In this document: positions 17,414 through 26,359 of the stretch, in pieces
Position numbering within the stretch: position 1 is the stretch's first letter
Layout: every line of letters starts with the position of its first letter
Source of the DNA: an uncultured Bacilli bacterium
Lineage (GTDB): Bacteria > Bacillota_I > Bacilli_A > RF39 > UBA660
Length of the DNA stretch: 64,000 bases
Direction of reading: 5' to 3'
NCBI GenBank assembly: GCA_910588195.1
Contig: CAJUPN010000005.1
Coordinates: forward strand, 1 to 64,000
Made by a program: the position numbers and the translations under genes
The notes under the pieces: model-generated
Seen by the model: only the letters and a program-made list of their open reading frames with translations
What the model was told of the DNA's origin: nothing
Database searches by the model: none

Positions 17414-19444
17414 GTGAAAAAGAAAAGAAATATTATTATTGCAAGTGTTTTACTAGTAGTTGCTTTTTTTTCAGCTGGTTTAGTTATTTATAATGCTTTA
17501 GTTGATGAAAATACTTTATCAATAAATGAAAAGAAATGGATTGATAATAATTCTAATTTAGTTAGTGTTGCTGTGCCTAATGACATTTCTGTTTTTGGAA
17601 CAGCAGGAGATGGTGTGTTTTTTGATTTTATTGATTATGCCAAAAAGGATGCAAATTTAAAGATAAATACTAATATGGTTTCTTATCTTTCTGTTAATTC
17701 TGGTTATCATTTTCAGATAACAAATAATTATGAAAGAGATGCATTACTCTTATTTAAAGATCATTTTGTTTTAGCTAGTAAAAATACGGGTTTAATAAAT
17801 GATACGTCTGTTATTCCAGAATTAGGGGTTGCGGTAATTAATAGTACTTCTGAACAAGTGACTTCATATTTTGATGTTAGTGCAGATAAATTCAAAGGAT
17901 ATGATACTTATCAAGCTATTACTGATGCTTTAAATAATGGACAAATATCTTATGCTTTAGTTCCATTGAATGAATATAAAGATGAATTGGTTGCAAATAA
18001 TATAAATGTTCTTTCTCATATATCAGATTTAAATAAATATTATTATTTTGAATTAGGTGAAGATGTTGTTTTAAATTCTATATTTACTAAAGTGTTTAAT
18101 CGCTTTATGGAAGATAAGTATGAAGAATCTTACAACAAAAATAATTATCAGTTATTTATTGATTGCTTAAATATTACTGAAGCAGAGGAAGACACCTTAA
18201 CAAATAAAATTTATAAATATGGATTTGCAGAATATCGTCCATATGAGGTTTTAGCTAGTAGTGAATATGGTGGTATAACAGCTCAGTATTTACAAAGTTT
18301 TTCAGATTTTTCAGGAGTTGAATTCACTTATAAAAAATATAAAACTTCTAGTGAACTTGCTGCTTCTGCTATAAATGGTAATATAGATTTATATTATAAT
18401 TATTATGATATTATTACTAACTATATTGATTGCGGTGCACTAAAAAATATTAGTTTTTATGTTATTGCGGATAATTCAATTGACTTAAGTATGACTAATA
18501 TTAACGGGTTAGCAAATCGTGATGTTTATGTTTTAAAGAATTCATATATATATAATTATATTAAAGATATTGAAGGAATAAATGTTCTTACTTATGAACG
18601 TAGTAGTGATTTAAAATCACTTGTAAAGAAATCACATATTATTTTAGTTGATGAGTATAAATATGATTATCATATAAGTAAAATAACTGATAATTATTCA
18701 GTTCGTTTTAAGGGTAGTGTAGAAGATAATAATTATGTATTTAGATACTCTAATGATTCAGATACTTTTTATAAATTATTTGGAGCTTATACTAAAACTA
18801 TTGATCCGTTAGACTTACTTAGAAACGGTGTTACAACTTATAATGAAGTTGAACGTAGCGGAAAGATTGTTGGGACAATAGCTAAAGTTATATTAATTTC
18901 TATTATAGTTGCAATTATATTATTTATCTTTATTCAAAAAAATAGTAGACAAGTAAAACTTAATACAAAAGTGAAAAAAGAAGATAGATTGAAATATATA
19001 GATTTATTAACCTCTTTAAAAAATCGTAATTATTATAATGAGAAACTTTCTATTTGGAATAAGAATACAATATATCCACAAACTTGTATTGTAATGGATA
19101 TAAATAGAGTAAAAGAGTTAAATGATACTCTTGGTCATGAAGAGGGAGATAAACAAATTCAAGCTGTTGCTAATACTTTAGTTAAAACGCAACTTGATAA
19201 TTCAGAAATAATGCGAACAGATGGAAATGAGTTCTTAGTTTATTTAATAGGTTATTCAGAAAAACAAATATTAACTTATATGAAAAAGTTAGTTAAAGAA
19301 TTTAAGAAATTACCTTATGAGAATGGTGTTGCAATGGGATTTAGTATGATTGAAGATGATACTAAATTGGTTGAAGATGCATTTAATGAAGCAAGTATTC
19401 AAATGCGTGAGAATAAGGAACTAGAGGAAAAAAATAATGGCTAA
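17414..19444 (+). CDS. Membrane sensor with periplasmic-binding-like region and degenerate GGDEF domain
   Basis: A 676-residue protein. A first membrane helix (about 9-28) is followed by a large extracellular region (about 35-480) resembling two solute-binding-protein (SBP_bac_3-like) lobes. A second helix (about 485-507) follows, then a cytoplasmic GGDEF-fold domain (about 530-670). The metal-site motif DINRVKELNDTLGHEEGD is kept, but the signature loop reads RTDGNEF instead of GGDEF/GGEEF. Cyclic-di-GMP synthesis is therefore doubtful. The domain may bind nucleotide or be a degenerate partner. The GTG at 17414 is chosen because AGGTGG lies 5 bases upstream. Its end overlaps the BrkB-like gene by 8 bases. 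Confidence 0.75.
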   Translation: MKKKRNIIIASVLLVVAFFSAGLVIYNALVDENTLSINEKKWIDNNSNLVSVAVPNDISVFGTAGDGVFFDFIDYAKKDANLKINTNMVSYLSVNSGYHFQITNNYERDALLLFKDHFVLASKNTGLINDTSVIPELGVAVINSTSEQVTSYFDVSADKFKGYDTYQAITDALNNGQISYALVPLNEYKDELVANNINVLSHISDLNKYYYFELGEDVVLNSIFTKVFNRFMEDKYEESYNKNNYQLFIDCLNITEAEEDTLTNKIYKYGFAEYRPYEVLASSEYGGITAQYLQSFSDFSGVEFTYKKYKTSSELAASAINGNIDLYYNYYDIITNYIDCGALKNISFYVIADNSIDLSMTNINGLANRDVYVLKNSYIYNYIKDIEGINVLTYERSSDLKSLVKKSHIILVDEYKYDYHISKITDNYSVRFKGSVEDNNYVFRYSNDSDTFYKLFGAYTKTIDPLDLLRNGVTTYNEVERSGKIVGTIAKVILISIIVAIILFIFIQKNSRQVKLNTKVKKEDRLKYIDLLTSLKNRNYYNEKLSIWNKNTIYPQTCIVMDINRVKELNDTLGHEEGDKQIQAVANTLVKTQLDNSEIMRTDGNEFLVYLIGYSEKQILTYMKKLVKEFKKLPYENGVAMGFSMIEDDTKLVEDAFNEASIQMRENKELEEKNNG

Positions 19445-20318
19445 GAGAAATTTTGATTATTTTAGTAAGAAAACAAAAGAGAATTTAGTTATTTATTTAA
19501 AAAAGATTATAGAGATTATAAAAAAACCAGAAATGGGAATACTACCTGGGCAGATTGCATTTTCAATGCTTATTAGTATTGTTCCAATTGTTACCATTAT
19601 AGGTTTTATTGCTTCTTTTTTTGGAATAGATATTAATTATATTATTGGTGTTCTTAATGAGATAATCCCAGGTGATGGAGCATCAGTATTAGCTCCAGCT
19701 TTAAATGGGGCTTCAATTGACTTGGGGTTAGCATTAATCTTTATTTGGCTTTTCTATTTAGGTAGTAATGCTTGTAATTCAATAATACTAATAAGTAATC
19801 AGATATATGGTATTAATCAAAGTAATTCAATCAAAAGAAGAATAAAGGCGATTTTTATGACAATTGCCATAATGCTAATTTTTATAGTAATATTAGTTTT
19901 TCAAGTTTTTGGTGATCGATTAATTGGATTGTTAAGTTTTTTAGCGTTTTACGATAAAATTTATTCGCTTTTCAATATAATTAAAGGTCCGATAGTGTGG
20001 ATTGCTATGTTTATTTTCTTAAGAGCTTTCTATTCTTTTGCTCCAGACAGAGTTAGAAAGAAAACACATATTAATACAGGGACAGTGTTTACAGCTTTGG
20101 GTTGGATAGTTGTAACGAATATTTATCGTTTTATTGCTCTTAATAATGGTAATTACAATTTATTTTATGGTGCTTTATCCAATATAGCATTTTTAATGTT
20201 ATGGTTATATTTTATGAGTTTTGTTTTTGTAATTGGACTTTCACTTAATTATGGTGAAGAAAAAGATAAGACGATTATGGATAAAACTGGTGCCGTTAAG
20301 ATTATTAAAAATAAATAA
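19437..20318 (+). CDS. YihY/BrkB family inner-membrane protein
   Basis: A 293-residue protein with about six transmembrane segments and the family hallmark GQIAFSMLISIVPIVTIIG near residues 38-56. It also has the later LGSNACNSIILISN and FYSFAPDRVR motifs. YihY/BrkB proteins were once called ribonuclease BN by mistake; their true role is not settled, although transport has been suggested. The gene starts inside the end of the upstream sensor gene, indicating translational coupling, and is followed by a terminator. Family assignment is firm; function is unknown. Confidence 0.85.
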   Translation: MAKRNFDYFSKKTKENLVIYLKKIIEIIKKPEMGILPGQIAFSMLISIVPIVTIIGFIASFFGIDINYIIGVLNEIIPGDGASVLAPALNGASIDLGLALIFIWLFYLGSNACNSIILISNQIYGINQSNSIKRRIKAIFMTIAIMLIFIVILVFQVFGDRLIGLLSFLAFYDKIYSLFNIIKGPIVWIAMFIFLRAFYSFAPDRVRKKTHINTGTVFTALGWIVVTNIYRFIALNNGNYNLFYGALSNIAFLMLWLYFMSFVFVIGLSLNYGEEKDKTIMDKTGAVKIIKNK

Positions 20319-20350
20319 AGTAAAAATGGTTTAACTTTATTTATTTTTTT
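20311..20350 (+). terminator. Rho-independent terminator
   Basis: AAATAAAGT pairs with ACTTTATTT across a loop of about 12 bases, followed by a long T-run. Confidence 0.7.
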
Positions 20351-20395
20351 TGTATAATATTGGTTAAGAAATTCGTGGGGAATGGTGTTTTTGGG

Positions 20396-21145
20396 ATGAA
20401 TGTTATTGAAGTAAAAGGAATGGAAATTAGAATTGAACTTTTGGGTCTGATGACGACTTTAATTGGACCTACTAATTCAGGGAAAACAGTTTTTGCAAAA
20501 AAGTTATGCAATAAAATAGATAATAGTGACGTTTTTATCGATGGTAAAAAGATAACAGAATATGATATAAAATATTTAAGAGAAAATATTGCTGTTGTTC
20601 TTGATGATGATAATTATGAAAATGAATTTGTTTATGAAGAACTTTTATATTATCAAGATCAATTAGGAATAAATTTTAAAGAAGCAGAACTTAAAATTAA
20701 AGATATAGCTTCATTTTTTAAAATAGAACATCTCCTTGGGAAGAAAATTTATTCATTATATATATGTGATAAAGTATTAGTTAAAATTCTGGCTCTTTTG
20801 TTACTAAGTCCAAAAGTTTTTATTGTTGATAATTTATTATCGTATCTAAAAGAAGATAAGAGAAAATTATTATTAAAATATTTAAAGGAAAAAGAGATAA
20901 GTTTTATAAATATTACAACTGATGCTGAGGAGATATTATTTAGTGATGTAGTAGTGGTTATAAATAATTTTAAATCAGTTATATCAGGGTCACCTAAAAG
21001 CATATTAGAGGGAAATAGTATACTTCCCTATATGGGGATTAAGCTTCCTTTTATAGTTGATTTATCACATAATTTAATTCTTTATAATGTTGTTGACAAA
21101 ATCTATTGTGATAATAGGAAGTTGGTTGATAAGTTATGGAAATAG
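20396..21145 (+). CDS. Degenerate ECF-transporter ATPase (EcfA1-like)
   Basis: A 249-residue ABC-type ATPase at the place where ecfA1 stands in Firmicutes (upstream of ecfA2, truA and rplM). Walker A is intact (GPTNSGKT, residues 24-31). The LSGGQ signature is gone; the aligned region reads IYSLYICDKVLVKI. In the Walker B region VFIVDN, Asp145 is kept but the catalytic Glu is Asn146. The ATG at 20396 is preferred to upstream TTG/GTG codons, because a TATAAT box at 20353-20358 would leave them outside the transcript. The open frame is intact and coding-like, so the protein is probably made, but it should not hydrolyse ATP normally. Alternatively it is a decaying gene. Confidence 0.7.
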   Translation: MNVIEVKGMEIRIELLGLMTTLIGPTNSGKTVFAKKLCNKIDNSDVFIDGKKITEYDIKYLRENIAVVLDDDNYENEFVYEELLYYQDQLGINFKEAELKIKDIASFFKIEHLLGKKIYSLYICDKVLVKILALLLLSPKVFIVDNLLSYLKEDKRKLLLKYLKEKEISFINITTDAEEILFSDVVVVINNFKSVISGSPKSILEGNSILPYMGIKLPFIVDLSHNLILYNVVDKIYCDNRKLVDKLWK

Positions 21146-21774
21146 TATTTTATAGTAAGGGATCTGATATAGTAAAACCAAACTTAGTTACTGGTTTTTA
21201 TGGAGATGTACTTGATTTACTCAACTTAGGTTTTGAAATAGATGGGATAGTTTATGATGAGGCTTGGAGTGTTTCAAGGTTTTTAAAAGGTCATAAAGTT
21301 TTTGGATTGGATTCAAGGATAGATGCAATTTTTAAATATTTAGATATTGATACTTCTCTTAAAAATGTTAAGTTAGGACATTTATCAAAAACTGATTTTA
21401 AATTCATTTTACTTGCTAAAGTCTTACTTTTAAATGAGAATAATATTGTGTTTGATTATTTTGATGTTGGTCTTACTTCAAAGGAACAAAAAAGGTTAAT
21501 TAAAATAATTAAGATGCTTAAAAAGGATGGTAAAACTGTTGTTATTATTAGTAATAACTTGGTTTTTATGTCTTCAGTCATTGATCATGTTATAATTATA
21601 AATAGTGGTAGCATATTTTATGAAGGAAACTTAGATGATTTAATTAAATTGAGGGATGTTCCAGATACAGAGATAATTAAGTTTATTAAGTTAGCTAATA
21701 AGAGTGGTGCAAACTTAAATTATACTTTGGATTCTAAGGAATTACTTAAGGATATATATAGGAGTGTTTGCTAG
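21136..21774 (+). CDS. Degenerate ABC ATPase lacking Walker A (EcfA2-like)
   Basis: A 212-residue protein in the ecfA2 position. The C-terminal half still looks like an ABC ATPase: HLSKTDFKFILLAKVLLLN where the signature helix should be, NNIVFDYFDVGLTSKEQKRL for Walker B/D-loop, and VVIISNNLVFM where the His-switch should be. No Walker A P-loop is present. The Walker B acid pair has become Asp-Tyr, and the switch His is replaced. It overlaps the previous gene by 10 bases and its stop touches the truA GTG. The ecfT gene normally next is absent. It may be a structural remnant that pairs with the upstream protein, or a pseudogene still in frame. Confidence 0.65.
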   Translation: MEIVFYSKGSDIVKPNLVTGFYGDVLDLLNLGFEIDGIVYDEAWSVSRFLKGHKVFGLDSRIDAIFKYLDIDTSLKNVKLGHLSKTDFKFILLAKVLLLNENNIVFDYFDVGLTSKEQKRLIKIIKMLKKDGKTVVIISNNLVFMSSVIDHVIIINSGSIFYEGNLDDLIKLRDVPDTEIIKFIKLANKSGANLNYTLDSKELLKDIYRSVC

Positions 21775-22493
21775 TGAAATATTTTATAAGTGTTGCTTAT
21801 GATGGCTCTAAATATTATGGGTTTCAAAGGCAGAAAGGTAAATTGTCCGTTCAAGAAGTTTTGGAAAAAGCTTTAAAGAAGATTAATAAGGGTGAAGTAC
21901 TTATTAAGGGAGCTGGAAGAACTGATAGAGGTGTTCACGCCTTATCTCAAGGAGTCTCTTTTGAACTTGATAAAGATATTCCACCAGAGAGACTTGTTAA
22001 TGCAATTAATTCGATTGTTTTACCATATATTAAAGTTAATTATGCTAAATATGTTGGAAATGATTTTCATGCAAGATTTGGCGTTAAAGAAAAGAAATAT
22101 ACTTATGTCATAAATATAGGAGTTTTTGACCCAATTATGAACGATTATTTATATAATTATAATAAAAATTTAGATATAAAAAATATGAAAAAAGCCGCTA
22201 AAGTGTTGTTAGGTGCACATTCATACGAGGCTTTTACATCAGGGAAAAGGGATAATTATAATTCAATAATTGACTCAATAAACTTTACTAAAAAAAATAA
22301 CATTATAAAAATAACTTTTGTTGGAAAAAGTTTTTATAGATATATGATAAGAAACTTGGTTGGTGCTCTTATTTTAGTTGGTGAAGGAAAAATAAACAGG
22401 GAAGATTTGAAAAATATTCTAGATTTAAAAAGAGAAGGAAATTATATGACTGTTCCAGCTAATGGATTATACTTAGTTGATGTTAAATATTAG
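21774..22493 (+). CDS. truA: tRNA pseudouridine(38-40) synthase TruA
   Basis: A 239-residue enzyme that converts U38-U40 of the tRNA anticodon arm to pseudouridine. The catalytic motif GAGRTDRGVHAL has the nucleophile Asp51. YFISVAYDGSKYYGFQRQ marks the N-terminus, and SFYRYMIRNLVGALILVG (about 185-202) is the second conserved block. The GTG start at 21774 is chosen because AGGAGTG lies 8 bases upstream and this removes an awkward overlap. The gene sits in its usual Firmicutes place after the ECF ATPases, but an ABC exporter gene now separates it from rplM. Confidence 0.93.
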   Translation: MKYFISVAYDGSKYYGFQRQKGKLSVQEVLEKALKKINKGEVLIKGAGRTDRGVHALSQGVSFELDKDIPPERLVNAINSIVLPYIKVNYAKYVGNDFHARFGVKEKKYTYVINIGVFDPIMNDYLYNYNKNLDIKNMKKAAKVLLGAHSYEAFTSGKRDNYNSIIDSINFTKKNNIIKITFVGKSFYRYMIRNLVGALILVGEGKINREDLKNILDLKREGNYMTVPANGLYLVDVKY

Positions 22494-22501
22494 AGGTTAT
22501 T

Positions 22502-24253
22502 ATGGAAAAGAATAAAAAAGAAGAAAGAAAACAAGTTAAAATTAATTTAAAGAGAACTTGGAATTATATAAAATTGGCAAAAGGCAATTTAGTATATTAT
22601 GTAGTTGTTAGTATTATTGAGGCAATTATATCTATTCTACTACCTATTGTTTCAGCTAAAATAATACTTAATATGACAGATGGTTTATTTTTACAGTTGA
22701 TACTAACGGGACTTGTAGTACTTTTCTTACATTCCATTGTGCGTTTAATCTCGTTCTTTAAAACGGTTTTTTATAAGAGGATTTTTAATGTAACAATTGA
22801 AGCAATGAAAATGGATTTAACTAAAGCCATACTTGATTTAGAAATCAGAGAATTGGATAACTCTAATAGTGGACTTTTTATAAACAGAATAAATAAAGAC
22901 ACAGAAGATATAGCTGGAGTATTTATGGAGTTTGCATATTGGATAAGTTATATTATATCTAATATGGGAGTATTAGTTACTATATTTATCTTGAATAAGT
23001 ATATGTTTGTATTTTCACTTATAACTACATTGACCTGTTATTTTATTCATAGGAAAAAGGTTAATAAGATGTATAAGATTCAAAAAAAATTAAGAAGTTT
23101 AAGTGAAGATGTTACAAGTTTATCAACAGAAGTCATAAGAGGAATAAGAGATATAAAAGTCTTAAATGCGAGTGATGTTGTTCTTTCTTCTATGGGAAAA
23201 AGAATTAATGATGTCTTAGACGAACGTTCTAAGTTAATAAATAATAGAAATTTATTTGATATACTGGATTCAATAGTAAAAAATGTCTTTTCCTTCTTGT
23301 TTTTAGTTTTAGGAGTATATCTTTGTAGTAAAAATCTTTTAACAATTCCTGTATTTGTTATTCTTTATAATTATCTTAATAAGGTGTATGGTTTACTAAA
23401 TGGTATAGCAAACTTGTCAGAGTATTTAAAAACTTTTGCACTTTCTTCTTCGAGAATTTATGAGATTATATATAATGAGGAATTTAAAAAAGAAGAATTT
23501 GGTGATAAACATATAGACAAAATAATAGGAAATATTGAATTTAAAAATGTTTCATTTGAATATAATGATAATGTAAGTGTATTGAAAAAATTAAATCTGA
23601 AGATAAAAGAAAATGAAACAGTTGCAATAGTAGGTAAAAGTGGGGCTGGTAAAACAACATTATTTAGTTTAATGTCATATTTGTATAAGCCAACAAAAGG
23701 AAAGATATTAATTGATGGGATAGATATATCTAAACTTGATCGTGGATCGATAAGAGATAATATTTCAATTATTACGCAAAATCCTTATATATTTAATTTT
23801 TCAATAAAGGAAAATTTACTTTTGACTTCTCCAGATGCAACTGATGATGAAATAAAAAATGCTTGTAAGATAGCTTCTTTAGATGAATTCATTGAAACAC
23901 TTCCTGATGGCTACGATACTGTCGTAGGTGAAGGTGGTGTAACTTTGTCTGGTGGGCAAAGACAAAGACTTGCAATAGCTCGAGCTTTACTTATGAAGAC
24001 GAAGATAATTCTTTTCGATGAAGCTACATCTGCTTTAGATAATGATACTCAAGCAAACATTCAAGAATCAATAAAACATATGAAAGGAGATTTTACTATT
24101 GTTATAGTAGCACATCGTTTATCAACTATTAAGGATGCTGATAGAATATTAGTTTTAGATGATGGTGCAATCGTTCAAGAAGGAACGCATAAACAGTTAA
24201 TGAAATCTTCGACATTATACAAGAATTTGTATAAAAAAGAGAATAATGAGTAG
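22502..24253 (+). CDS. ABC exporter, membrane and ATPase domains fused
   Basis: A 583-residue type IV (exporter) half-transporter. A six-helix membrane domain (about residues 20-330) is followed by an ATPase domain (about 345-580). All ATPase motifs are canonical: Walker A GKSGAGKT (about 378-385), signature LSGGQRQR, Walker B ILFDEATSALD, and switch His in IVAHRLST. It should form a homodimer and export lipids, peptides or drugs; the cargo is unknown. It lies 8 bases after truA and before rplM. This is an insertion in a gene string that is usually truA-rplM-rpsI, so it may simply share the truA transcript. Confidence 0.88.
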   Translation: MEKNKKEERKQVKINLKRTWNYIKLAKGNLVYYVVVSIIEAIISILLPIVSAKIILNMTDGLFLQLILTGLVVLFLHSIVRLISFFKTVFYKRIFNVTIEAMKMDLTKAILDLEIRELDNSNSGLFINRINKDTEDIAGVFMEFAYWISYIISNMGVLVTIFILNKYMFVFSLITTLTCYFIHRKKVNKMYKIQKKLRSLSEDVTSLSTEVIRGIRDIKVLNASDVVLSSMGKRINDVLDERSKLINNRNLFDILDSIVKNVFSFLFLVLGVYLCSKNLLTIPVFVILYNYLNKVYGLLNGIANLSEYLKTFALSSSRIYEIIYNEEFKKEEFGDKHIDKIIGNIEFKNVSFEYNDNVSVLKKLNLKIKENETVAIVGKSGAGKTTLFSLMSYLYKPTKGKILIDGIDISKLDRGSIRDNISIITQNPYIFNFSIKENLLLTSPDATDDEIKNACKIASLDEFIETLPDGYDTVVGEGGVTLSGGQRQRLAIARALLMKTKIILFDEATSALDNDTQANIQESIKHMKGDFTIVIVAHRLSTIKDADRILVLDDGAIVQEGTHKQLMKSSTLYKNLYKKENNE

Positions 24254-24300
24254 TTTTTTAGTAAAAAACGTCTATTATAAAAAAAAATCCTGAAATATGT

Positions 24301-24329
24301 TTGACTTTTCTAGGCACTTATCATATAAT
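24301..24329 (+). promoter_or_regulatory. Sigma-A promoter of rplM-rpsI
   Basis: TTGACT (24301-24306) and TATAAT (24324-24329) are exactly 17 bases apart, a near-consensus promoter. It makes an RNA with a leader of about 80 bases before the rplM ATG. Confidence 0.85.
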
Positions 24330-24335
24330 TTTAAC

Positions 24336-24416
24336 TGGTACATTTTTTATATTCTTGTTTTCAAATTAGATGTGGGAAGTCTATTAGAAAGGGAATTTAA
24401 GAAAGGAAAAATATTT
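24336..24416 (+). promoter_or_regulatory. rplM 5' leader, possible L13 autoregulatory element
   Basis: The leader between the promoter and rplM contains a TAGA/TCTA stem closing a GTGGGAAG-containing loop (about 24368-24385). It then runs through GAAAGGGAA to AAGAAAGGAAAA before the ATG. Firmicutes often carry an L13 leader in this position where L13 represses its own operon. I cannot confirm a match to that motif by eye. Confidence 0.35.
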
Positions 24417-24848
24417 ATGAAGAGTACATTCATGGAAAAACGCGAAACTGTAAAACGTAACTGGTATGTATTAGATGCTACTGATTTACCTTTAGGTAGA
24501 GTTGCTACTAAAGCTGCTCATATCTTGAGAGGTAAACATAAAGTAACTTATACACCTCATGTAGACTGTGGAGATTATGTTATTATAACTAATGCTAGTA
24601 AAGTTAAATTAACTGGTAATAAGTTAGATGACAAAATGTATTACAATCATTCTGGATATCCAGGAGGATTAAGAGAACGTAATGCTAAAGAAATGATTGA
24701 AAAATATCCTGAAGAAATGGTAGAAAGAGCTGTTAAAGGTATGTTACCAAAAGGACGTTTAGGAAGACAAATGAATAAGAAATTATTTGTATTTGCTGGT
24801 TCTGAACACAATAAACAAGCTCAAAAACCAGAAAGCATTAAGTTATAG
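24417..24848 (+). CDS. rplM: 50S ribosomal protein L13
   Basis: A 143-residue L13, the usual size. It is an early-assembling protein of the large subunit that binds 23S rRNA. Recognisable blocks are RNWYVLDATDLPLGRVA, YTPHVDCGDYVIITNA and AVKGMLPKGRLGRQM. The ATG at 24417 follows AAGAAAGGAAAA. The longer frame from 24297 is rejected because it runs through the promoter and leader. rpsI follows 14 bases later with a strong AGGAGG, giving the standard rplM-rpsI operon. Confidence 0.97.
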   Translation: MKSTFMEKRETVKRNWYVLDATDLPLGRVATKAAHILRGKHKVTYTPHVDCGDYVIITNASKVKLTGNKLDDKMYYNHSGYPGGLRERNAKEMIEKYPEEMVERAVKGMLPKGRLGRQMNKKLFVFAGSEHNKQAQKPESIKL

Positions 24849-24862
24849 TAGGAGGGTAAAGT

Positions 24863-25279
24863 ATGAACAAGAAAATTATTACTGCAAGTGGAAGAAGAAA
24901 GTCTTCTGTTGCTCAAGTTAAAATGGTTCCAGGTAATGGTAAAATTATCGTTAATGGAAAAGATGTAAGCGAATACTTACCATTCGAAGTATTAGTTATG
25001 GATTTAAAACAACCTTTAGTTTTAACTAACAATGAATCAACTTTTGATATCACTGTAGTTGTTAGAGGTGGTGGATACTCTGGTCAAACTGGAGCAATCA
25101 GATTAGCTATTACTAAAGCATTACTTATTTATGATGAGGGAACTGATGCTTCTTCTGAAACTTCTTATAGAAGAGTATTAAAAGAAGCTGGATTAGTTAC
25201 TCGTGATCCAAGAGTTAAAGAACGTAAGAAATATGGTCTTAAAAAAGCTCGTAGAGCTCCACAATTCTCAAAACGTTAG
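24863..25279 (+). CDS. rpsI: 30S ribosomal protein S9
   Basis: A 138-residue S9 with the typical start (GRRKSSVAQVKMVPGNGKI) and the conserved C-terminal tail ending KKARRAPQFSKR, whose last Lys/Arg reach the P-site tRNA. Its length fits the family, slightly above the usual 130 because of the N-terminus. AGGAGGG lies 6-8 bases before the ATG. It ends the operon and is followed by a strong terminator. Confidence 0.97.
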   Translation: MNKKIITASGRRKSSVAQVKMVPGNGKIIVNGKDVSEYLPFEVLVMDLKQPLVLTNNESTFDITVVVRGGGYSGQTGAIRLAITKALLIYDEGTDASSETSYRRVLKEAGLVTRDPRVKERKKYGLKKARRAPQFSKR

Positions 25280-25299
25280 TATACAAGTTTCAATATGGA

Positions 25300-25326
25300 A
25301 AAGTTCGAGAAATCGAACTTTTTTTG
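25300..25326 (+). terminator. Rho-independent terminator after rpsI
   Basis: AAGTTCGA and TCGAACTT form a perfect 8-bp stem with a GAAA loop, followed by a T-run. Confidence 0.92.
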
Positions 25327-25416
25327 TTGGATAAATTTGAAAAGATTAAAAATTAGAGTAAGAGGAATAATAATAATGAGAGAATTCGTCGATTTTTGAA
25401 AGTTGAGGAGTTTTAT

Positions 25417-26163
25417 ATGAAATTTATAAAGATGTTTGCTAAAATATTTTTTGTTTCTTTTTCTGTTTTTTTTGTTAGTTTATTTACTGTTGATGAAGAC
25501 TATTATTTTAAAAAAGTAGATAATTCTGATTATTTAATTGATATTATTTATCCTGAAATATCAAATAGATTACTATTAAAGTATATATTTAATTATTTGA
25601 ACTTAAAAGAAAACGAATTTTTAGATTTTGTTCAGAAAAACGAACGCATAATTTCTTCTAAATATGAGTTTAGAAGTGATTATGAAATAATAGATAATGC
25701 TGAATTACTAGGAGTACATTTGACTTTATATTCATACCTAGGTGGGGCTCATTATATGAGAGAAGATCAGACATATTATTTTAGTAAAAGTCAAAATAAA
25801 ATGGTATCTTTGGTTGATTATTTAAAAGATGATAATAGTTTAGAAAAACTTGCAAAAGTCTCTTATGAATATGTCATGAAATATAGTAGGGAAAATAATT
25901 TGAATTTTGATAATTCTTGGGTAAGAGAGGGACTAAGCTCAAATTTGGTAAATTATGAGTATTTTAATTTTATTGCTGATGGGTTAGAGCTTAAGTTTCC
26001 GCCATATCAAGTTTCATGTTGGGCTGATGGTGAGATTAGAATTGTTATACCGTATATCTGTTTGGATGAAATAATAAAAGATGAATATCTTTATTGTTTA
26101 AGAAATAATATTTACAAGTATTATAATATAGTTGTGCTTGTGGCAGTAAAGGAAGTATGCTGA
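25417..26163 (+). CDS. Secreted DUF4163/DUF3298-like protein
   Basis: A 248-residue protein with an N-terminal hydrophobic segment (signal peptide or anchor, about 5-25). An extracellular region resembles the DUF4163-DUF3298 pair found in RsiV-type anti-sigma factors and in secreted Firmicutes proteins. The features are YSYLGGAHYMREDQTYYF near residue 105 and the C-terminal FPPYQVSCWADGEIRIVIPY near 200-220. In RsiV this region binds lysozyme; no cytoplasmic anti-sigma domain exists here. The ATG at 25417 is chosen for its GAGGAG. The end overlaps the next small gene by 7 bases. Confidence 0.65.
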   Translation: MKFIKMFAKIFFVSFSVFFVSLFTVDEDYYFKKVDNSDYLIDIIYPEISNRLLLKYIFNYLNLKENEFLDFVQKNERIISSKYEFRSDYEIIDNAELLGVHLTLYSYLGGAHYMREDQTYYFSKSQNKMVSLVDYLKDDNSLEKLAKVSYEYVMKYSRENNLNFDNSWVREGLSSNLVNYEYFNFIADGLELKFPPYQVSCWADGEIRIVIPYICLDEIIKDEYLYCLRNNIYKYYNIVVLVAVKEVC

Positions 26164-26345
26164 TTGATTTTGCTGACAGTGGTTGTGGAAAACTCACGAG
26201 TGATGAAATGATATTGGTAAAATCACGACTTTGTTGTTCAGGTGATAATGAACCTTTGTTAACTATTTTAGAAGAGAAGTTACTGAGTTATGAATTAGAG
26301 ATAACTTGTAAATCTTGTGGAAAAATATATGTCAAGAAAAAATAG
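26157..26345 (+). CDS. Small Cys-containing protein (62 residues)
   Basis: A 62-residue protein that starts inside the end of the previous gene, after AAAGGAAG. The C-terminus holds a CKSCGKIYVKKK knuckle (about 51-62), and an upstream Cys-Cys pair (RLCCSG, about 25-30) could supply the other ligands of a small zinc ribbon. The family is not recognised. Overlap with the upstream gene and a close downstream gene suggest a three-gene operon. Confidence 0.5.
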   Translation: MLIDFADSGCGKLTSDEMILVKSRLCCSGDNEPLLTILEEKLLSYELEITCKSCGKIYVKKK

Positions 26346-26359
26346 TTGTTGGAGAGTTT

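Noticed and set aside
24297..24416. Longer N-terminus for L13
   Set aside because: It would place a sigma-A promoter and leader inside the coding region and gives an N-terminus unlike any L13.
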